A stretch of 64,000 bases of DNA from DASQBT01 sp963782495 (GCA_963782495.1 CAWAJU010000008.1:1-64000), one strand, 5' to 3'; counted from the stretch's first letter, positions 43,532 through 53,117 are shown. Translations and numbers: made by a program. Notes: generated by a model not told the origin, from the letters alone.

Positions 43532-45775
43532 CTAGAAGCCCTTGAATGGGCTCAGACCCATTTCCGTGATCTGGGCCGCATAGTCGTTGATCTTCTTCGG
43601 CAGGGTGTGCATGTCGGTGATCGCCACTTCCATGTCGAACACCCGCTCGGCCTCAAGGTTCATCCCCTTCAGCGTATCGCCCACCTTTGACAGGCGATAG
43701 CGGCCGAGTTCGGAACCCTTGACGAAATGACACTGGTATTCCTCGCCGGACTTGCAGCCCATGAGCATCACGCCGTCGTAGCCGCCATTCAGCGCGTCGG
43801 TAATCCAGATGGTGTTGACCGAGCCCAGGCAGCGCACCGGCACAACACGAACCCATGCGCTGTACTCGTTGCGGTTCATTGCTGCCATGTCGAGCGCGGG
43901 ATAGGCGTCGTTTTCGCACGCCAGAATGAGAATCCTCGGCTTCTCCGAAAATTCGTCCGGAATATTGACTGCCTTGATCTGGGCGCCGACCGTGTTGACC
44001 GAATAGTTTTCGAATGAGATCACTCGCACCGGGCAGGCGCCCATGCAGGTGCCGCAGCGACGGCAGCGCGATTCGTTGAACTTGGGAAAGCGCTTCTCGT
44101 CTTCGTCGATTGCGCCGAACGGACATTCCACCGTGCAGCGCTTGCACTGGGTGCAGCCTTCCAGCCGCACGGTCGGAAAGCTCAGGTCGCCGGAACGGGG
44201 ATGGGCGGCGCGGCCCAGTTGAGCGTTCTCCAGCGACTGAATGGCCTTGAGCGTGGCGCCCGTGGCATCCTCGCGCGCCTGCACCATGTCCATGGGACGG
44301 CGCACGGGGCCGGCGGTATAGATGCCGGTGCGGCGCGTCTCATAGGGGAAGCAGATGAAGTGCGAATCGGTGAAGCCCATCTTGAGCTGCGGTACATCGG
44401 GCCCCTGACGGTAGGTGAGGTTGAGGATGGAGATCGGCTTCACCGTTATCTGCGGCGCCGCTTCCGCAGCCTGCGCCGGTTCCTCCGCTGCGGGCACATC
44501 GATGTTCACGCCAGAATTGGGCACTTGGCCAGTGGCCAATACCACCAGATCGGCCTCGATCCGGGCGCTCTTGTCATCCAGGATCAAGTCATGGAAATTT
44601 ACCGTCAGCCCAGCACCGCCGGGACTTACGGTGGCAACTTTGCCCTTGGTGAAGATCACGCCTTTTTCCTGCGCGCTGCGGTAGAAATCCTCGCCGTTGC
44701 CCGGAGTGCGCAGATCCGTGTAGATCACCGTGGCATCCACCGAGGGATTGGCGTCCTTGAAATACATGGCCTGCTTGATGCTGATGTTGCAGCAGGTGCC
44801 GGAACAATAAGTAAGATGCTTGCCGCTGGCATCGCGCTGACCGGCGCACTGAACAAAGGCAACGGATTTCACTTCCTTGCCGTCAGACGGCCGCTTGATC
44901 GGGCCTCCATTGGCCGCTCGGGCCAAGGCTTCCAGGCCGGCCTGGTCGACCACATCGGGCGTCTTGCCATAGCCGAACTCGGGCAACTTGTTGGCGTCGT
45001 ATAGGTCGAAGCCGGTCGCCTGCAAAATCGCACCGATGTCTTCGGTCGCAATCGAGCCGGACTCGGTGGCGATGTCGACCACGAAGCGCCCGGGCGCGCC
45101 GTCGGTTTTGGCAATCGTAGCGTTGAGGTAAACCTTGATATTCGGGTCCGCCTCAATTTGCGCGACCATGTCAGCAACACCCGTATCCACCGGAGCCTTG
45201 AACGGCTCATGCGCGGGCACCCGCTTCCACAGCTTGGCGGCCCAGCCGCCCAGCGCGCCGGACTTTTCCACCAGCACCACCGCATAGCCCGTTTTGGAGG
45301 CCTCGATCGCGGCGGTCATGCCCGTCATCCCGCCGCCAACCACCAACAGGGTGCGGCTGCCGCCGGTATTGGGATTGCCCCCCGGCTGCGTCATCGCCTT
45401 GACTTCAGCGCAACCCATGCGGATATAGTCTTCCGCCATTTCCTGCGTCGTCTCTTTCGCTTCGTCTGTATCCGGGCGAATCCAGATCACACCTTCGCGC
45501 AGGTTGGCACGCGCCAGCGCATGATTGGGAAAATGGAAGGCATCGGTCTTGGCGCGCCGGGAACAGGCACCGATCATGATGTGAGTCACGCCTTCGTTGG
45601 CAATGTCATTCTTGATCATGGCCACGCCCTCGGCATTGCACAGGAACGCGTGCTGCCGAACCACATTCATCTTGCCCTCTTTCTGCGCCACGTTGACCAG
45701 GGCATCGGCATCCAGCCGCTCGCCCAGTCCGCAGCCTTTGCAGATATACGCCGCGTATTTCTTTTCGTCTGCCAT
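43532..45775 (-). CDS. qmoB: QmoB-like (HdrA/MvhD-type) flavoprotein
   Basis: 747 aa. Domains in order: N-terminal region to about 140; FAD-binding dinucleotide fold LLVVGGGMTGMTAAIEASKT (about 143-165); two ferredoxin clusters CTQCKRCTVECPFG and CRRCGTCMGACPVRV (about 545-585); a C-terminal MvhD-like domain (CENDAYPALDMA, VVPVRCLGSVN, GCKSGEEYQCHF). This architecture is that of QmoB, part of the complex that links APS reductase to the quinone pool. No aprBA genes lie nearby. 4 bp separate it from qmoA. Confidence 0.93.
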   Translation of the reverse strand: MADEKKYAAYICKGCGLGERLDADALVNVAQKEGKMNVVRQHAFLCNAEGVAMIKNDIANEGVTHIMIGACSRRAKTDAFHFPNHALARANLREGVIWIRPDTDEAKETTQEMAEDYIRMGCAEVKAMTQPGGNPNTGGSRTLLVVGGGMTGMTAAIEASKTGYAVVLVEKSGALGGWAAKLWKRVPAHEPFKAPVDTGVADMVAQIEADPNIKVYLNATIAKTDGAPGRFVVDIATESGSIATEDIGAILQATGFDLYDANKLPEFGYGKTPDVVDQAGLEALARAANGGPIKRPSDGKEVKSVAFVQCAGQRDASGKHLTYCSGTCCNISIKQAMYFKDANPSVDATVIYTDLRTPGNGEDFYRSAQEKGVIFTKGKVATVSPGGAGLTVNFHDLILDDKSARIEADLVVLATGQVPNSGVNIDVPAAEEPAQAAEAAPQITVKPISILNLTYRQGPDVPQLKMGFTDSHFICFPYETRRTGIYTAGPVRRPMDMVQAREDATGATLKAIQSLENAQLGRAAHPRSGDLSFPTVRLEGCTQCKRCTVECPFGAIDEDEKRFPKFNESRCRRCGTCMGACPVRVISFENYSVNTVGAQIKAVNIPDEFSEKPRILILACENDAYPALDMAAMNRNEYSAWVRVVPVRCLGSVNTIWITDALNGGYDGVMLMGCKSGEEYQCHFVKGSELGRYRLSKVGDTLKGMNLEAERVFDMEVAITDMHTLPKKINDYAAQITEMGLSPFKGF

Positions 45776-45779
45776 TTAC

Positions 45780-47066
45780 TTACGCCTCCGCCCTAGCAAC
45801 CTTGTTCACTACCTGAATGGCGCGCAGCGCCGCCGCCGTTGCGGACTGCACTGCCCGATTCACGTCAAGCGCATTGGACGCGCAACCCGCGCCGAACACC
45901 GCGCCATTGGCGGGATCGGCCTCAATGAAACCAGATGAGTCGAACACGATGTCTGCGGGGATGCTCACTCCATTCACCGAAGGTTCCATTCCGATGGCCA
46001 ACACGATCAAATCGTGTTCGTTGGCATAACGCTTGTAGCCTTCGGTATCGACGCCATGGGCCACAACACTGCCGGTGGATTCATTCAGCGTGATGCGAGC
46101 GACCTTGGATTTTACAAAGCTCACGCTGGGGTCGGCCTGAACCTTTTGATAGAAATCCTCGAATCGGTCGATCGCGCGGATATCGATGTAATAGATCGTC
46201 GACTTGCCCTCTTCCGGATGTTTCTCGCGCACATAGTGGGTTTGCTTGAGCGACGCCATGCAGCAGATCCGCGAGCAGTGGCGCAAATGGTTTTCGTCGC
46301 GCGAGCCAGCGCACTGAATGAAGGCTACGTTCTTGGCTTCTTTTCCGTCGCTTGGCCTAAGGATCTTGCCGGCCGTCGGCCCGTGCGGATCAGCCAGGCG
46401 CTCAAATTCCACGCTGGTAATTACGTTCTTGAACCGTCCATAGCCGTAAGGCTGAATCTTGGCAGCGTCATAAGGCTGCCAGCCGGTGGCCCAAACTACG
46501 GCACCGGCCTTGACCGTGATGTTTTCTTCCTTCTGGTCCAACTCGATGGCGCCATACTTGCAGGCAGCCTTGGCTTTTTCGCCCTCCGGCGTGCCGATGA
46601 TGGAAGGATCCAGCACATAGCGCTGTGGGAAGGCCATCGCGTTGGGTAGATAGGCCGCCTTCATCTTGCTCAGCTTGTAGTTGAATGGGTTATCCACCAT
46701 GGTTTGCACGACATCGGCGCAAGCACCGCAGGCGGTGCAGTTTTCGTTCACATAACGCGGCGTGATCTTGACATTGGCGGTGTAATTTCCCGCCGAACCT
46801 TCAATCGCCGTCACTTCTGCGAGGGTCAGGACGCGCACCCGCGGGTTGCCCTTCAGGCGGCGAAGATTGATCTCCAGCCCACACGTTGGGTGACACATCT
46901 TGGGAAAGTAGCGGTAAAGCTGGGACGTGCGACCTCCCAAGGAGGGATTCTTTTCCACCAGGACAACATTCTTGCCGGTCTCAGCTGCTTCAAGCGCAGC
47001 CGTCATCCCGGATATGCCACCGCCGACCACGAGTATTGTTTCGTTGGTTGCAACAACGTCCGTCAT
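45780..47066 (-). CDS. qmoA: QmoA-like (HdrA-type) flavoprotein
   Basis: 428 aa. FAD fold ILVVGGGISGMTAALEAAET, then NPSLGGRTSQLYRYFPKMCH with cysteines of the HdrA-type cluster, ENCTACGACADVVQ (ferredoxin-like cysteines), and the second dinucleotide region GAVVWATGWQPYD. It is the shorter HdrA-related subunit typical of QmoA. First gene of qmoA-qmoB-hdrC-hdrB. A 210-bp intergenic region upstream should hold the promoter. Confidence 0.93.
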   Translation of the reverse strand: MTDVVATNETILVVGGGISGMTAALEAAETGKNVVLVEKNPSLGGRTSQLYRYFPKMCHPTCGLEINLRRLKGNPRVRVLTLAEVTAIEGSAGNYTANVKITPRYVNENCTACGACADVVQTMVDNPFNYKLSKMKAAYLPNAMAFPQRYVLDPSIIGTPEGEKAKAACKYGAIELDQKEENITVKAGAVVWATGWQPYDAAKIQPYGYGRFKNVITSVEFERLADPHGPTAGKILRPSDGKEAKNVAFIQCAGSRDENHLRHCSRICCMASLKQTHYVREKHPEEGKSTIYYIDIRAIDRFEDFYQKVQADPSVSFVKSKVARITLNESTGSVVAHGVDTEGYKRYANEHDLIVLAIGMEPSVNGVSIPADIVFDSSGFIEADPANGAVFGAGCASNALDVNRAVQSATAAALRAIQVVNKVARAEA

Positions 47067-47276
47067 TAGGTTTCCTCCATCACAACGGATTCAGTGCGCC
47101 AGAAGGGAATTTCTGCAGTCGTCAGCGGGCGCACCGAAGACGCGAACTGACTTGAATCTGATAAGGCGTGAATGTTACGCCCAAGGCCTGATTGCCGCCA
47201 GATTGCGCGGCCTGTTTCTCAATCGAAGTTACTTATATGCGAATAGACTGTGCTTGCTGGGGATGGTTTCAACCAC

Positions 47277-47834
47277 TCACACATGAGGGGTAACCGGCGG
47301 CAGCGTAGCGGGCACAGTTTGCGCCACCGGCACGCGGACTACCTCAAAACTCAGTTCAGCCAGATCGGCCAGGACATAGGTAGGTTCGCTTCCGACGCCG
47401 CCCACCGTACCTGGATTGACGTACCAGGTCATCTTGCCCTTCATGTTTGCGACCTGCTCCAATTCGGCGCGATGGTCATGGCCGCAACACACCAGGTCAT
47501 AGTCACCGGTGCAAGCCATGGCGCGCGCGTAATGCGGGTAGTGCACGATGAATATGCTGCGGTCGTCCAGGGTAAATCCTGCGTCCTGGCCGTGATACCG
47601 AATCACGCTGCCCGGCTCCGCGGCCAGGCGGGTCATGTTGTACAGATCGCCGGTATTGTTGCCATGGATCACGTGCACCGGCAACTCATACTTCTGAAGT
47701 ACACGCAGCGTGGTAGGCGCCACGACGTCGCCACAATGCAGGACTGTTTCGGCTCCGCGGGCCTTGGCGTCCTCAACCGCCGCGGCCAGCAGCCGGCGAT
47801 TGTCATGGGAATCGGAAAGGATGCAGATTTTCAT
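47277..47834 (-). CDS. YfcE/MJ0936-family metallophosphoesterase
   Basis: 185 aa. Calcineurin-like phosphoesterase motifs: ILSDSHDNRRLL, VLHCGDVVAP, VIHGNNTGDL, CCGHDHRAELE and YVNPGTVGGVG. The family hydrolyses phosphodiesters with two metal ions; the natural substrate is unknown. The C-terminus (VPVAQTVPATLPPVTPHV) is a short proline-rich tail. Convergence or coupling with its neighbours is not apparent. Confidence 0.9.
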   Translation of the reverse strand: MKICILSDSHDNRRLLAAAVEDAKARGAETVLHCGDVVAPTTLRVLQKYELPVHVIHGNNTGDLYNMTRLAAEPGSVIRYHGQDAGFTLDDRSIFIVHYPHYARAMACTGDYDLVCCGHDHRAELEQVANMKGKMTWYVNPGTVGGVGSEPTYVLADLAELSFEVVRVPVAQTVPATLPPVTPHV

Positions 47835-47945
47835 AGCTTCAGGGGTAAGGGGTCAGGGTAGGTGCGGGCTTGGCCGGCGTTAACCATGAAAACGCAGCCG
47901 TAAGGCTGGACATCCCCTGAATCCTGAATCCCGACCCATGACCCC

Positions 47946-48494
47946 TTAGAAAGCAGGCTTGTCTTCCGCGTTGCGAAAGCGCTCCACGCCGGCGAGGATT
48001 TCAGTCCGCGCATCGTCCGCCCCGCCCCAGCCCTCCACCTTGACCCATTTGCCGGGCTCCAGATCCTTGTAGTGCTCGAAGAAATGGGCAATTTGCCTCA
48101 AGGCCAACTCCGGCAGATCTTCCGGCTTCTGCATCTTGCAATACAGGCCGCACAGCTTGTCGACGGGAACCGCGATCAATTTCGCATCCACACCCGCCTC
48201 GTCGGTCATCTTCAGCATGCCCAGAGGACGGCAGCGCACCACGACGCCGGTCATCAGCGGCACAGGCGTGATCACCAGCACGTCCACCGGGTCGCCATCT
48301 TCAGACAGCGTGTGCGGAATGTAGCCATAGTTGCAGGGATAATGCATGGCTGTGGACATGAAACGATCCACAAACATCGCCCCCGTTTCCTTGTCAACTT
48401 CGTACTTGATGGGTTCGCCGTGGGCGGGAATTTCAATGATGACGTTGAAGTCATCGGGCAGGTTCTTGCCGGGACTGACACGATCCAGATTCAT
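47946..48494 (-). CDS. ppa: Inorganic pyrophosphatase, soluble family I
   Basis: 182 aa. The signature SEDGDPVDVLVI holds the metal-binding aspartates; MFVDRFMSTAMHYPCNYGYI is the family core. It splits pyrophosphate to phosphate. It sits near a membrane pyrophosphatase and a PPi-type phosphofructokinase, so its activity would compete with energy-conserving PPi use unless it is regulated. Confidence 0.96.
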   Translation of the reverse strand: MNLDRVSPGKNLPDDFNVIIEIPAHGEPIKYEVDKETGAMFVDRFMSTAMHYPCNYGYIPHTLSEDGDPVDVLVITPVPLMTGVVVRCRPLGMLKMTDEAGVDAKLIAVPVDKLCGLYCKMQKPEDLPELALRQIAHFFEHYKDLEPGKWVKVEGWGGADDARTEILAGVERFRNAEDKPAF

Positions 48495-48583
48495 GGAGTA
48501 AGACCGGGAATTCTAACAAGCCAGATTATACAGGCGCGCACAGGAAGCCGCCCAAAGGCGGCTCCGTAAGGCATGGCAATGAC

Positions 48584-49315
48584 CTAGTTGAGTATGCCCT
48601 TGAGCAGTTCCTTGAGATCAGGCTTGCCGTCCTTCCTGGCCGGTTCGGGCTGGGCAGCTTGGTTCGCCGCAGGAGCAGGGGAAGCAACGGCAGCCGGCGC
48701 AGGCTGATTCCTGATGTTCAGGACCTGGCCGTCGGGTCCCAGCTTCAGGCCTTCCACCAAAAGCGTGATCTCGACTTCATTGCCCAGCAGGCCGCCGCCA
48801 CTGCTGTCCAGATACTTGGTAATGCCATAGTCGCCGCGGTTAAGGCTGAATTGGCCTTCGAAGGCGGCACGCTGATTGCCCCAGGGATCGGCCGCAAAGC
48901 CCAGAATCTTGTATGGGATATCCACCGTGCGGGTCGCGCCATGCAGAGTCAGTTGGCCCGTCATGACACCCGTGTCCTTGCCCGTGGACCTGAAACCGGT
49001 GCTGACAAAGCGCATGTTTGGATAGTGGTTCCCGTCGAGGAAGTCCCCAGTCAGCACATGAATGTCGCGTTCCCGATGCCCCGAGTTAAGCGAGAAGATG
49101 TTGATGGTCACATCCGCCGAGCCGGTGTTGGGATTGGCCGGATCCAGTATCAGCGTCCCCTTGATATCGTTGAAAGTACCCGTCGTGCGGCCGACGATAT
49201 GCCGGATGCTCCAGTTGGCGAAGCTATGGGCCTCATCGATCTTGTAGCTCTCCGGAGCTGCCCAAACGGCGAGAGAAAAGGTGGCAAGAGCCACAGCTGC
49301 GATCGATCTTCTCAT
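48584..49315 (-). CDS. Periplasmic YceI-family protein with a Pro/Ala tail
   Basis: 243 aa with a signal peptide (RRSIAAVALATFSLAVWA). The YceI lipocalin-like domain spans about 22-190 (SYKIDEAHSFANWSIRHIVG, GTFNDIKGTLILDP, GNHYPNMRFVSTGF); such proteins bind isoprenoid-like ligands. After it comes a Pro/Ala-rich linker and a short helix (KPDLKELLKGILN), which is unusual. It stands between hppA and ppa. Confidence 0.9.
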   Translation of the reverse strand: MRRSIAAVALATFSLAVWAAPESYKIDEAHSFANWSIRHIVGRTTGTFNDIKGTLILDPANPNTGSADVTINIFSLNSGHRERDIHVLTGDFLDGNHYPNMRFVSTGFRSTGKDTGVMTGQLTLHGATRTVDIPYKILGFAADPWGNQRAAFEGQFSLNRGDYGITKYLDSSGGGLLGNEVEITLLVEGLKLGPDGQVLNIRNQPAPAAVASPAPAANQAAQPEPARKDGKPDLKELLKGILN

Positions 49316-49393
49316 ATCTGTTCCTTTCGCCTGTGAGGACTCTTTGGAAGTCCCTTTGGATTGAATCTAGCATGCCCGCATAAAGTCAGCATA

Positions 49394-49416
49394 GAAAACC
49401 GGCCCGCGGGCCGGTT
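49394..49416 (-). terminator. Intrinsic terminator after hppA
   Basis: AACCGGCCCGCGGGCCGGTT forms a hairpin and is followed, on the minus strand, by a TTTC run. It ends 21 bp after the hppA stop. Confidence 0.75.
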
Positions 49417-49436
49417 CATAAGCAAACCAGGTGTGA

Positions 49437-51479
49437 TCAGTGCAGCAGCGGCACGATCAGCAAGGCCACAATGTTGATGATCTTGATCAGGGGGTTGACC
49501 GCAGGGCCTGCAGTGTCTTTGTAGGGATCGCCCACGGTGTCACCGGTCACCGCCGCCTTGTGCGCTTCGCTGCCCTTGCCGCCAAAGTTGCCCTCTTCGA
49601 TGTATTTCTTGGCATTGTCCCAGGCGCCGCCGCCGGTGGTCATTGAGATGGCCACGAAGATGCCGGTGACGATGGTGCCCAACAGCACACCGCCCAGAGC
49701 CTTGGGTCCCAGGATCAGGCCGACCAGCACCGGAACCAGCACCGGCAGCAGCGAGGGGATCATCATCTCCTTGATCGCGGCCTTGGTCAGCATGTCCACG
49801 CAGACGCCGTATTCGGGTTTGCCGGTGCCGTCCATGATGCCCTTGATCTCGCGGAACTGGCGGCGCACCTCGACCACCACGGAACCGGCTGCGCGACCCA
49901 CCGCTTCCATGCCCATTGCGGCGAACAGATAAGGCACCATGCCGCCGATGAACAGGCCGATGATGACCATGTGGTCGGACAAATCGAATGCAGTGCTCAC
50001 GCCCAGCTTGGCTTGCAGGGCGTGAGTGTAGTCCGCGAACAGCACCAGCGCGGCCAGTCCAGCGGAGCCGATGGCGTAGCCCTTGGTCACCGCCTTGGTG
50101 GTGTTGCCCACGGCATCCAGCGGGTCGGTGATGTTGCGAATCTCATCCGGCAGTTCGGCCATTTCGGCAATGCCGCCCGCGTTGTCGGTGATCGGACCAT
50201 AGGCGTCCAGCGCCACGATGATGCCGGTCATGGACAGCATGGCGGTCGCGGCAATGGCGATGCCATACAGCCCGGCGAGCGCGTAGGCACCCCAGATCGC
50301 GAGACACACGGCCATCACCGGCGCGGCGGTGGATTTCATCGACACGCCCAGACCGGCGATGATATTGGTACCGTGTCCTGTAGTCGACGCCTGGGCAATA
50401 TGTCGCACCGGGCCGTATTCAGTCGCAGTGTAATACTCGGTGATCACCACCATCGCCGCAGTCAGCGCCAGGCCGATCAGGGATGCGAAGAACAGGTTCA
50501 TGCTGGACACCATCGTGCCTTCCACCATGATGCCTTCGCCGAACATCTGCGTCGTTACCACATAGAAGGCTGGAATTGCCAGCGCGCCTGCGACCATCAG
50601 CCCGCGATACAGGGCGTTCATGATCTTGCCGCCTTCGCGCGCCTTGACGAAGAAGGTGCCCACGATGGACGCAATGATGGATACTCCACCCAGCACCAGC
50701 GGATAGACGATGGCGTTGGCCGCATTTTCGCCGGTCACCATCAGGCTACCCAACAGCATGGTGGCAATGATGGTCACCGCATAGGTTTCGAACAGGTCAG
50801 CGGCCATGCCGGCGCAGTCGCCCACGTTGTCGCCCACGTTGTCGGCAATTACAGCGGGGTTGCGCGGATCGTCTTCGGGAATCCCGGCTTCGACCTTGCC
50901 CACCAGATCGGCGCCCACGTCCGCGCCCTTGGTGAAAATGCCGCCGCCCAAACGGGCAAAGATGGAGATCAGCGAGCCGCCGAAGCCCAGGCCCACCAGC
51001 GAATGAATCGCGTCACTGGTACTGGCGCCGATCGCGGTCAGAACCGCGTAATAGCCAGCCACGCCGAGTAGTCCCAACCCCACCACCAGCATGCCGGTAA
51101 TCGCCCCGCCTTTGAACGCGATGTTGAGCGCCGCATTCAGTCCGTTATATGCAGCTTGCGCAGTGCGCACGTTCGAGCGCACCGACACGTTCATGCCGAT
51201 AAAACCCGCCGCACCGGACAAAATGGCGCCGATGGCAAAGCCGATGGAGGTAGGCAGATTGAGAAACAGAGCGATGACCGCGAACAGCACCACCCCGACC
51301 ATGCCTATGGTCATGTACTGGCGCTTGAGATAGGCCTGCGCACCCTCCTGAACCGCAGCAGAGATGGCCTGCATGCGCTCGCTACCCGCAGGCTGCGCAA
51401 ATATCCAGCGGCTGGATATGATTCCGTACAGAATGGCCACTCCTGCGCACAGCAAGGCCAGCATGATTGCACTACTCAT
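49437..51479 (-). CDS. hppA: Membrane-bound proton-pumping pyrophosphatase, potassium-independent type
   Basis: 680 aa with about 16 membrane helices. It pumps protons using pyrophosphate. The catalytic loops ADVGADLVGKVEAGIPEDDP and ADNVGDNVGDCAGMAADLFE are intact. The residue that sets potassium dependence lies in GNTTKA (about 457-462): lysine, rather than alanine, marks the potassium-independent class (known for the family). The cell can therefore save the energy of PPi made by biosynthesis. Near pfp and adk. Confidence 0.95.
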   Translation of the reverse strand: MSSAIMLALLCAGVAILYGIISSRWIFAQPAGSERMQAISAAVQEGAQAYLKRQYMTIGMVGVVLFAVIALFLNLPTSIGFAIGAILSGAAGFIGMNVSVRSNVRTAQAAYNGLNAALNIAFKGGAITGMLVVGLGLLGVAGYYAVLTAIGASTSDAIHSLVGLGFGGSLISIFARLGGGIFTKGADVGADLVGKVEAGIPEDDPRNPAVIADNVGDNVGDCAGMAADLFETYAVTIIATMLLGSLMVTGENAANAIVYPLVLGGVSIIASIVGTFFVKAREGGKIMNALYRGLMVAGALAIPAFYVVTTQMFGEGIMVEGTMVSSMNLFFASLIGLALTAAMVVITEYYTATEYGPVRHIAQASTTGHGTNIIAGLGVSMKSTAAPVMAVCLAIWGAYALAGLYGIAIAATAMLSMTGIIVALDAYGPITDNAGGIAEMAELPDEIRNITDPLDAVGNTTKAVTKGYAIGSAGLAALVLFADYTHALQAKLGVSTAFDLSDHMVIIGLFIGGMVPYLFAAMGMEAVGRAAGSVVVEVRRQFREIKGIMDGTGKPEYGVCVDMLTKAAIKEMMIPSLLPVLVPVLVGLILGPKALGGVLLGTIVTGIFVAISMTTGGGAWDNAKKYIEEGNFGGKGSEAHKAAVTGDTVGDPYKDTAGPAVNPLIKIINIVALLIVPLLH

Positions 51480-51515
51480 CGCCCTTCCCCTTTCTACCCC
51501 AATGTCAAAACCAGC

Positions 51516-51541
51516 AAAAAAACGGCAGGGTCCCTGCCGTT
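51516..51541 (-). terminator. Intrinsic terminator upstream of hppA
   Basis: Perfect arms AACGGCAGGG and CCCTGCCGTT around one central base. On the minus strand the hairpin is followed by seven T. It overlaps the end of the small 72-aa gene region and should insulate hppA from pfp. Confidence 0.85.
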
Positions 51542-51542
51542 C

Positions 51543-51761
51543 CTATTTTTCTCGCCCTATCGCCAGTCCACCCTCGAACCGGGTGCCCGGCGCAAAACCG
51601 AAAACCTGTTGCAGACTGAGTTCAACGATCAATTGATCCACTGCCGTCTGCCCATGCTCCTTCTGCACTTCGGACAGGATCAGCTTGGCGGAATTGGCAT
51701 TGTAAAAACCGCCAAAGTCCGCCTGGACTTTCAGCAATTGGCGTGCTCGATCCACAGTCAT
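51543..51761 (-). CDS. Small conserved-looking protein in the pyrophosphate cluster, unknown function
   Basis: 72 aa, no membrane helix. MTVDRARQLLKVQADFGGFY, then SAKLILSEVQKEHGQTAVDQ and LIVELSLQQVFGFAPGTRFE: a compact alpha-helical protein. It lies 24 bp after pfp on the same strand, ahead of a strong terminator, so it is probably co-transcribed with pfp. The evenly spaced hydrophobic and charged residues support a real gene. It may be an accessory of PPi-dependent glycolysis; that is inference. Confidence 0.75.
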   Translation of the reverse strand: MTVDRARQLLKVQADFGGFYNANSAKLILSEVQKEHGQTAVDQLIVELSLQQVFGFAPGTRFEGGLAIGREK

Positions 51762-51785
51762 GGCTTCAAGTTCTTTCGAAGCTTG

Positions 51786-53063
51786 TCAGACTTCGAATTT
51801 CTCCAACTTCTTCGCTACCGCCACGTTCTTGAGCCGCACGTACTGCGGCAGGCCGTCCTTGTATGGTGGATAGTCCTCGCCCTTCATGAGCGGTGCCAGA
51901 TAAGTGCGGCATTTATCTGTAATGCCGAAGCCATCCTTGGTTATGAAATCCTTGGGCATCATCTTTTCCACGTTGGCCACCTTGGAAAGCGGGGCCATCC
52001 CCACCTTCCATTTGTAGGGCGTGTTGGAAACGCGATCCACCGTAGGCATGACCGAGTTGTGGCCCTTGAGGGCGAACTCCACGGCCGCCTTGCCCATCGC
52101 ATAGGCCTGGTCCACGTCGGTCTTGGAGGCGATATGGCGCGCTGCGCGCTGCAGGTAATCAGCAACCGCCCAGTGATACTTCAGGTCCAGACCGCGCTTG
52201 ATGATGCCGGCGACCACCGGCGCCACACCACCCAGTTGAGCGTGGCCGAAGGCATCTTTCAGCCCCTGGTCGGCAAGGAACTTGCCATCAGGGCCCATGA
52301 CTCCCTCCGACACCACGACCGTGCAGTAGCCGAATTTGTTCACTTTGCCGTCCACCGAGGCGAGGAACTTCTTCTCGTCAAAAGTCACTTCCGGGAACAG
52401 GATCACGATCGGAATTTCCGTGTCCTTGGTGGAAGCCATGCCACCGGCCGCGGCGATCCAGCCCGCGTGACGACCCATCACTTCAACGATGAATACCTTG
52501 GTCGACGTCTTGGACATCGAAGCCACATCGAACGACGCCTCGCGCGTGGACACCGCAATGTACTTGGCCACCGAGCCGAAGCCGGGACAGCAGTCGGTGA
52601 TGGGCAGATCGTTGTCCACGGTCTTGGGCACATGTATGGCCTGGACCGGGTAGCCCATCGTTTCCGATAGCTGGGAAATCTTATAGCACGTGTCGGCCGA
52701 GTCGCCGCCGCCATTGTAGAAAAAGTAGCCGATGTTATGCGCCTTGAAGACTTCGATCAGACGCTCGTATTCGCGCTTGTTGGCTTCCAGGCTCTTCAGC
52801 TTGTAGCGGCAGGAGCCGAACGCGCCGGACGGGGTATGACGCAAAGCCTTGATTGCGGCCGCAGTATCCTTGCTGGTATCAATCAGGTCTTCGGTCAACG
52901 CGCCAATGATGCCGTTGCGTCCCGCATAGACTTTGCCGATCTTGTCCTTGTGCTTGCGCGCAGTTTCTATGACGCCGCAGGCAGACGCATTGATCACGGC
53001 GGTTACGCCACCGGATTGGGCATAGAACGCATTCTTCTTCGGGGCGGCTCTCTTGATCGCCAT
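51786..53063 (-). CDS. pfp: 6-phosphofructokinase, pyrophosphate-dependent type
   Basis: ATG 53063 gives 425 aa; the longer frame adds seven codons. It interconverts fructose 6-phosphate and fructose 1,6-bisphosphate. GGGDS at 118-122 places aspartate where ATP enzymes have glycine (E. coli Gly104), and K147 in PKTVDNDL replaces the ATP-type glycine at E. coli position 124; both are hallmarks of PPi use. The preceding Asp103 position is glycine, which is less usual. GRHAGWIAAAGG and PEVTFDEKKFL are further family segments. Reversible, so it can serve gluconeogenesis. Confidence 0.9.
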   Translation of the reverse strand: MAIKRAAPKKNAFYAQSGGVTAVINASACGVIETARKHKDKIGKVYAGRNGIIGALTEDLIDTSKDTAAAIKALRHTPSGAFGSCRYKLKSLEANKREYERLIEVFKAHNIGYFFYNGGGDSADTCYKISQLSETMGYPVQAIHVPKTVDNDLPITDCCPGFGSVAKYIAVSTREASFDVASMSKTSTKVFIVEVMGRHAGWIAAAGGMASTKDTEIPIVILFPEVTFDEKKFLASVDGKVNKFGYCTVVVSEGVMGPDGKFLADQGLKDAFGHAQLGGVAPVVAGIIKRGLDLKYHWAVADYLQRAARHIASKTDVDQAYAMGKAAVEFALKGHNSVMPTVDRVSNTPYKWKVGMAPLSKVANVEKMMPKDFITKDGFGITDKCRTYLAPLMKGEDYPPYKDGLPQYVRLKNVAVAKKLEKFEV

Positions 53064-53082
53064 GATGTTCTCCTTTTGCTGC

Positions 53083-53113
53083 AAAAAAATAGCGCCAGGC
53101 TGGACCTGGCGCT
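53083..53113 (-). terminator. Intrinsic terminator between the 120-aa gene and pfp
   Basis: On the minus strand AGCGCCAGG-TCCAG-CCTGGCGCT (9-bp stem) is followed by ATTTTTTT. It begins five bases beyond the stop of the 120-aa gene, so pfp should have its own promoter. Confidence 0.85.
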
Positions 53114-53117
53114 GAAT

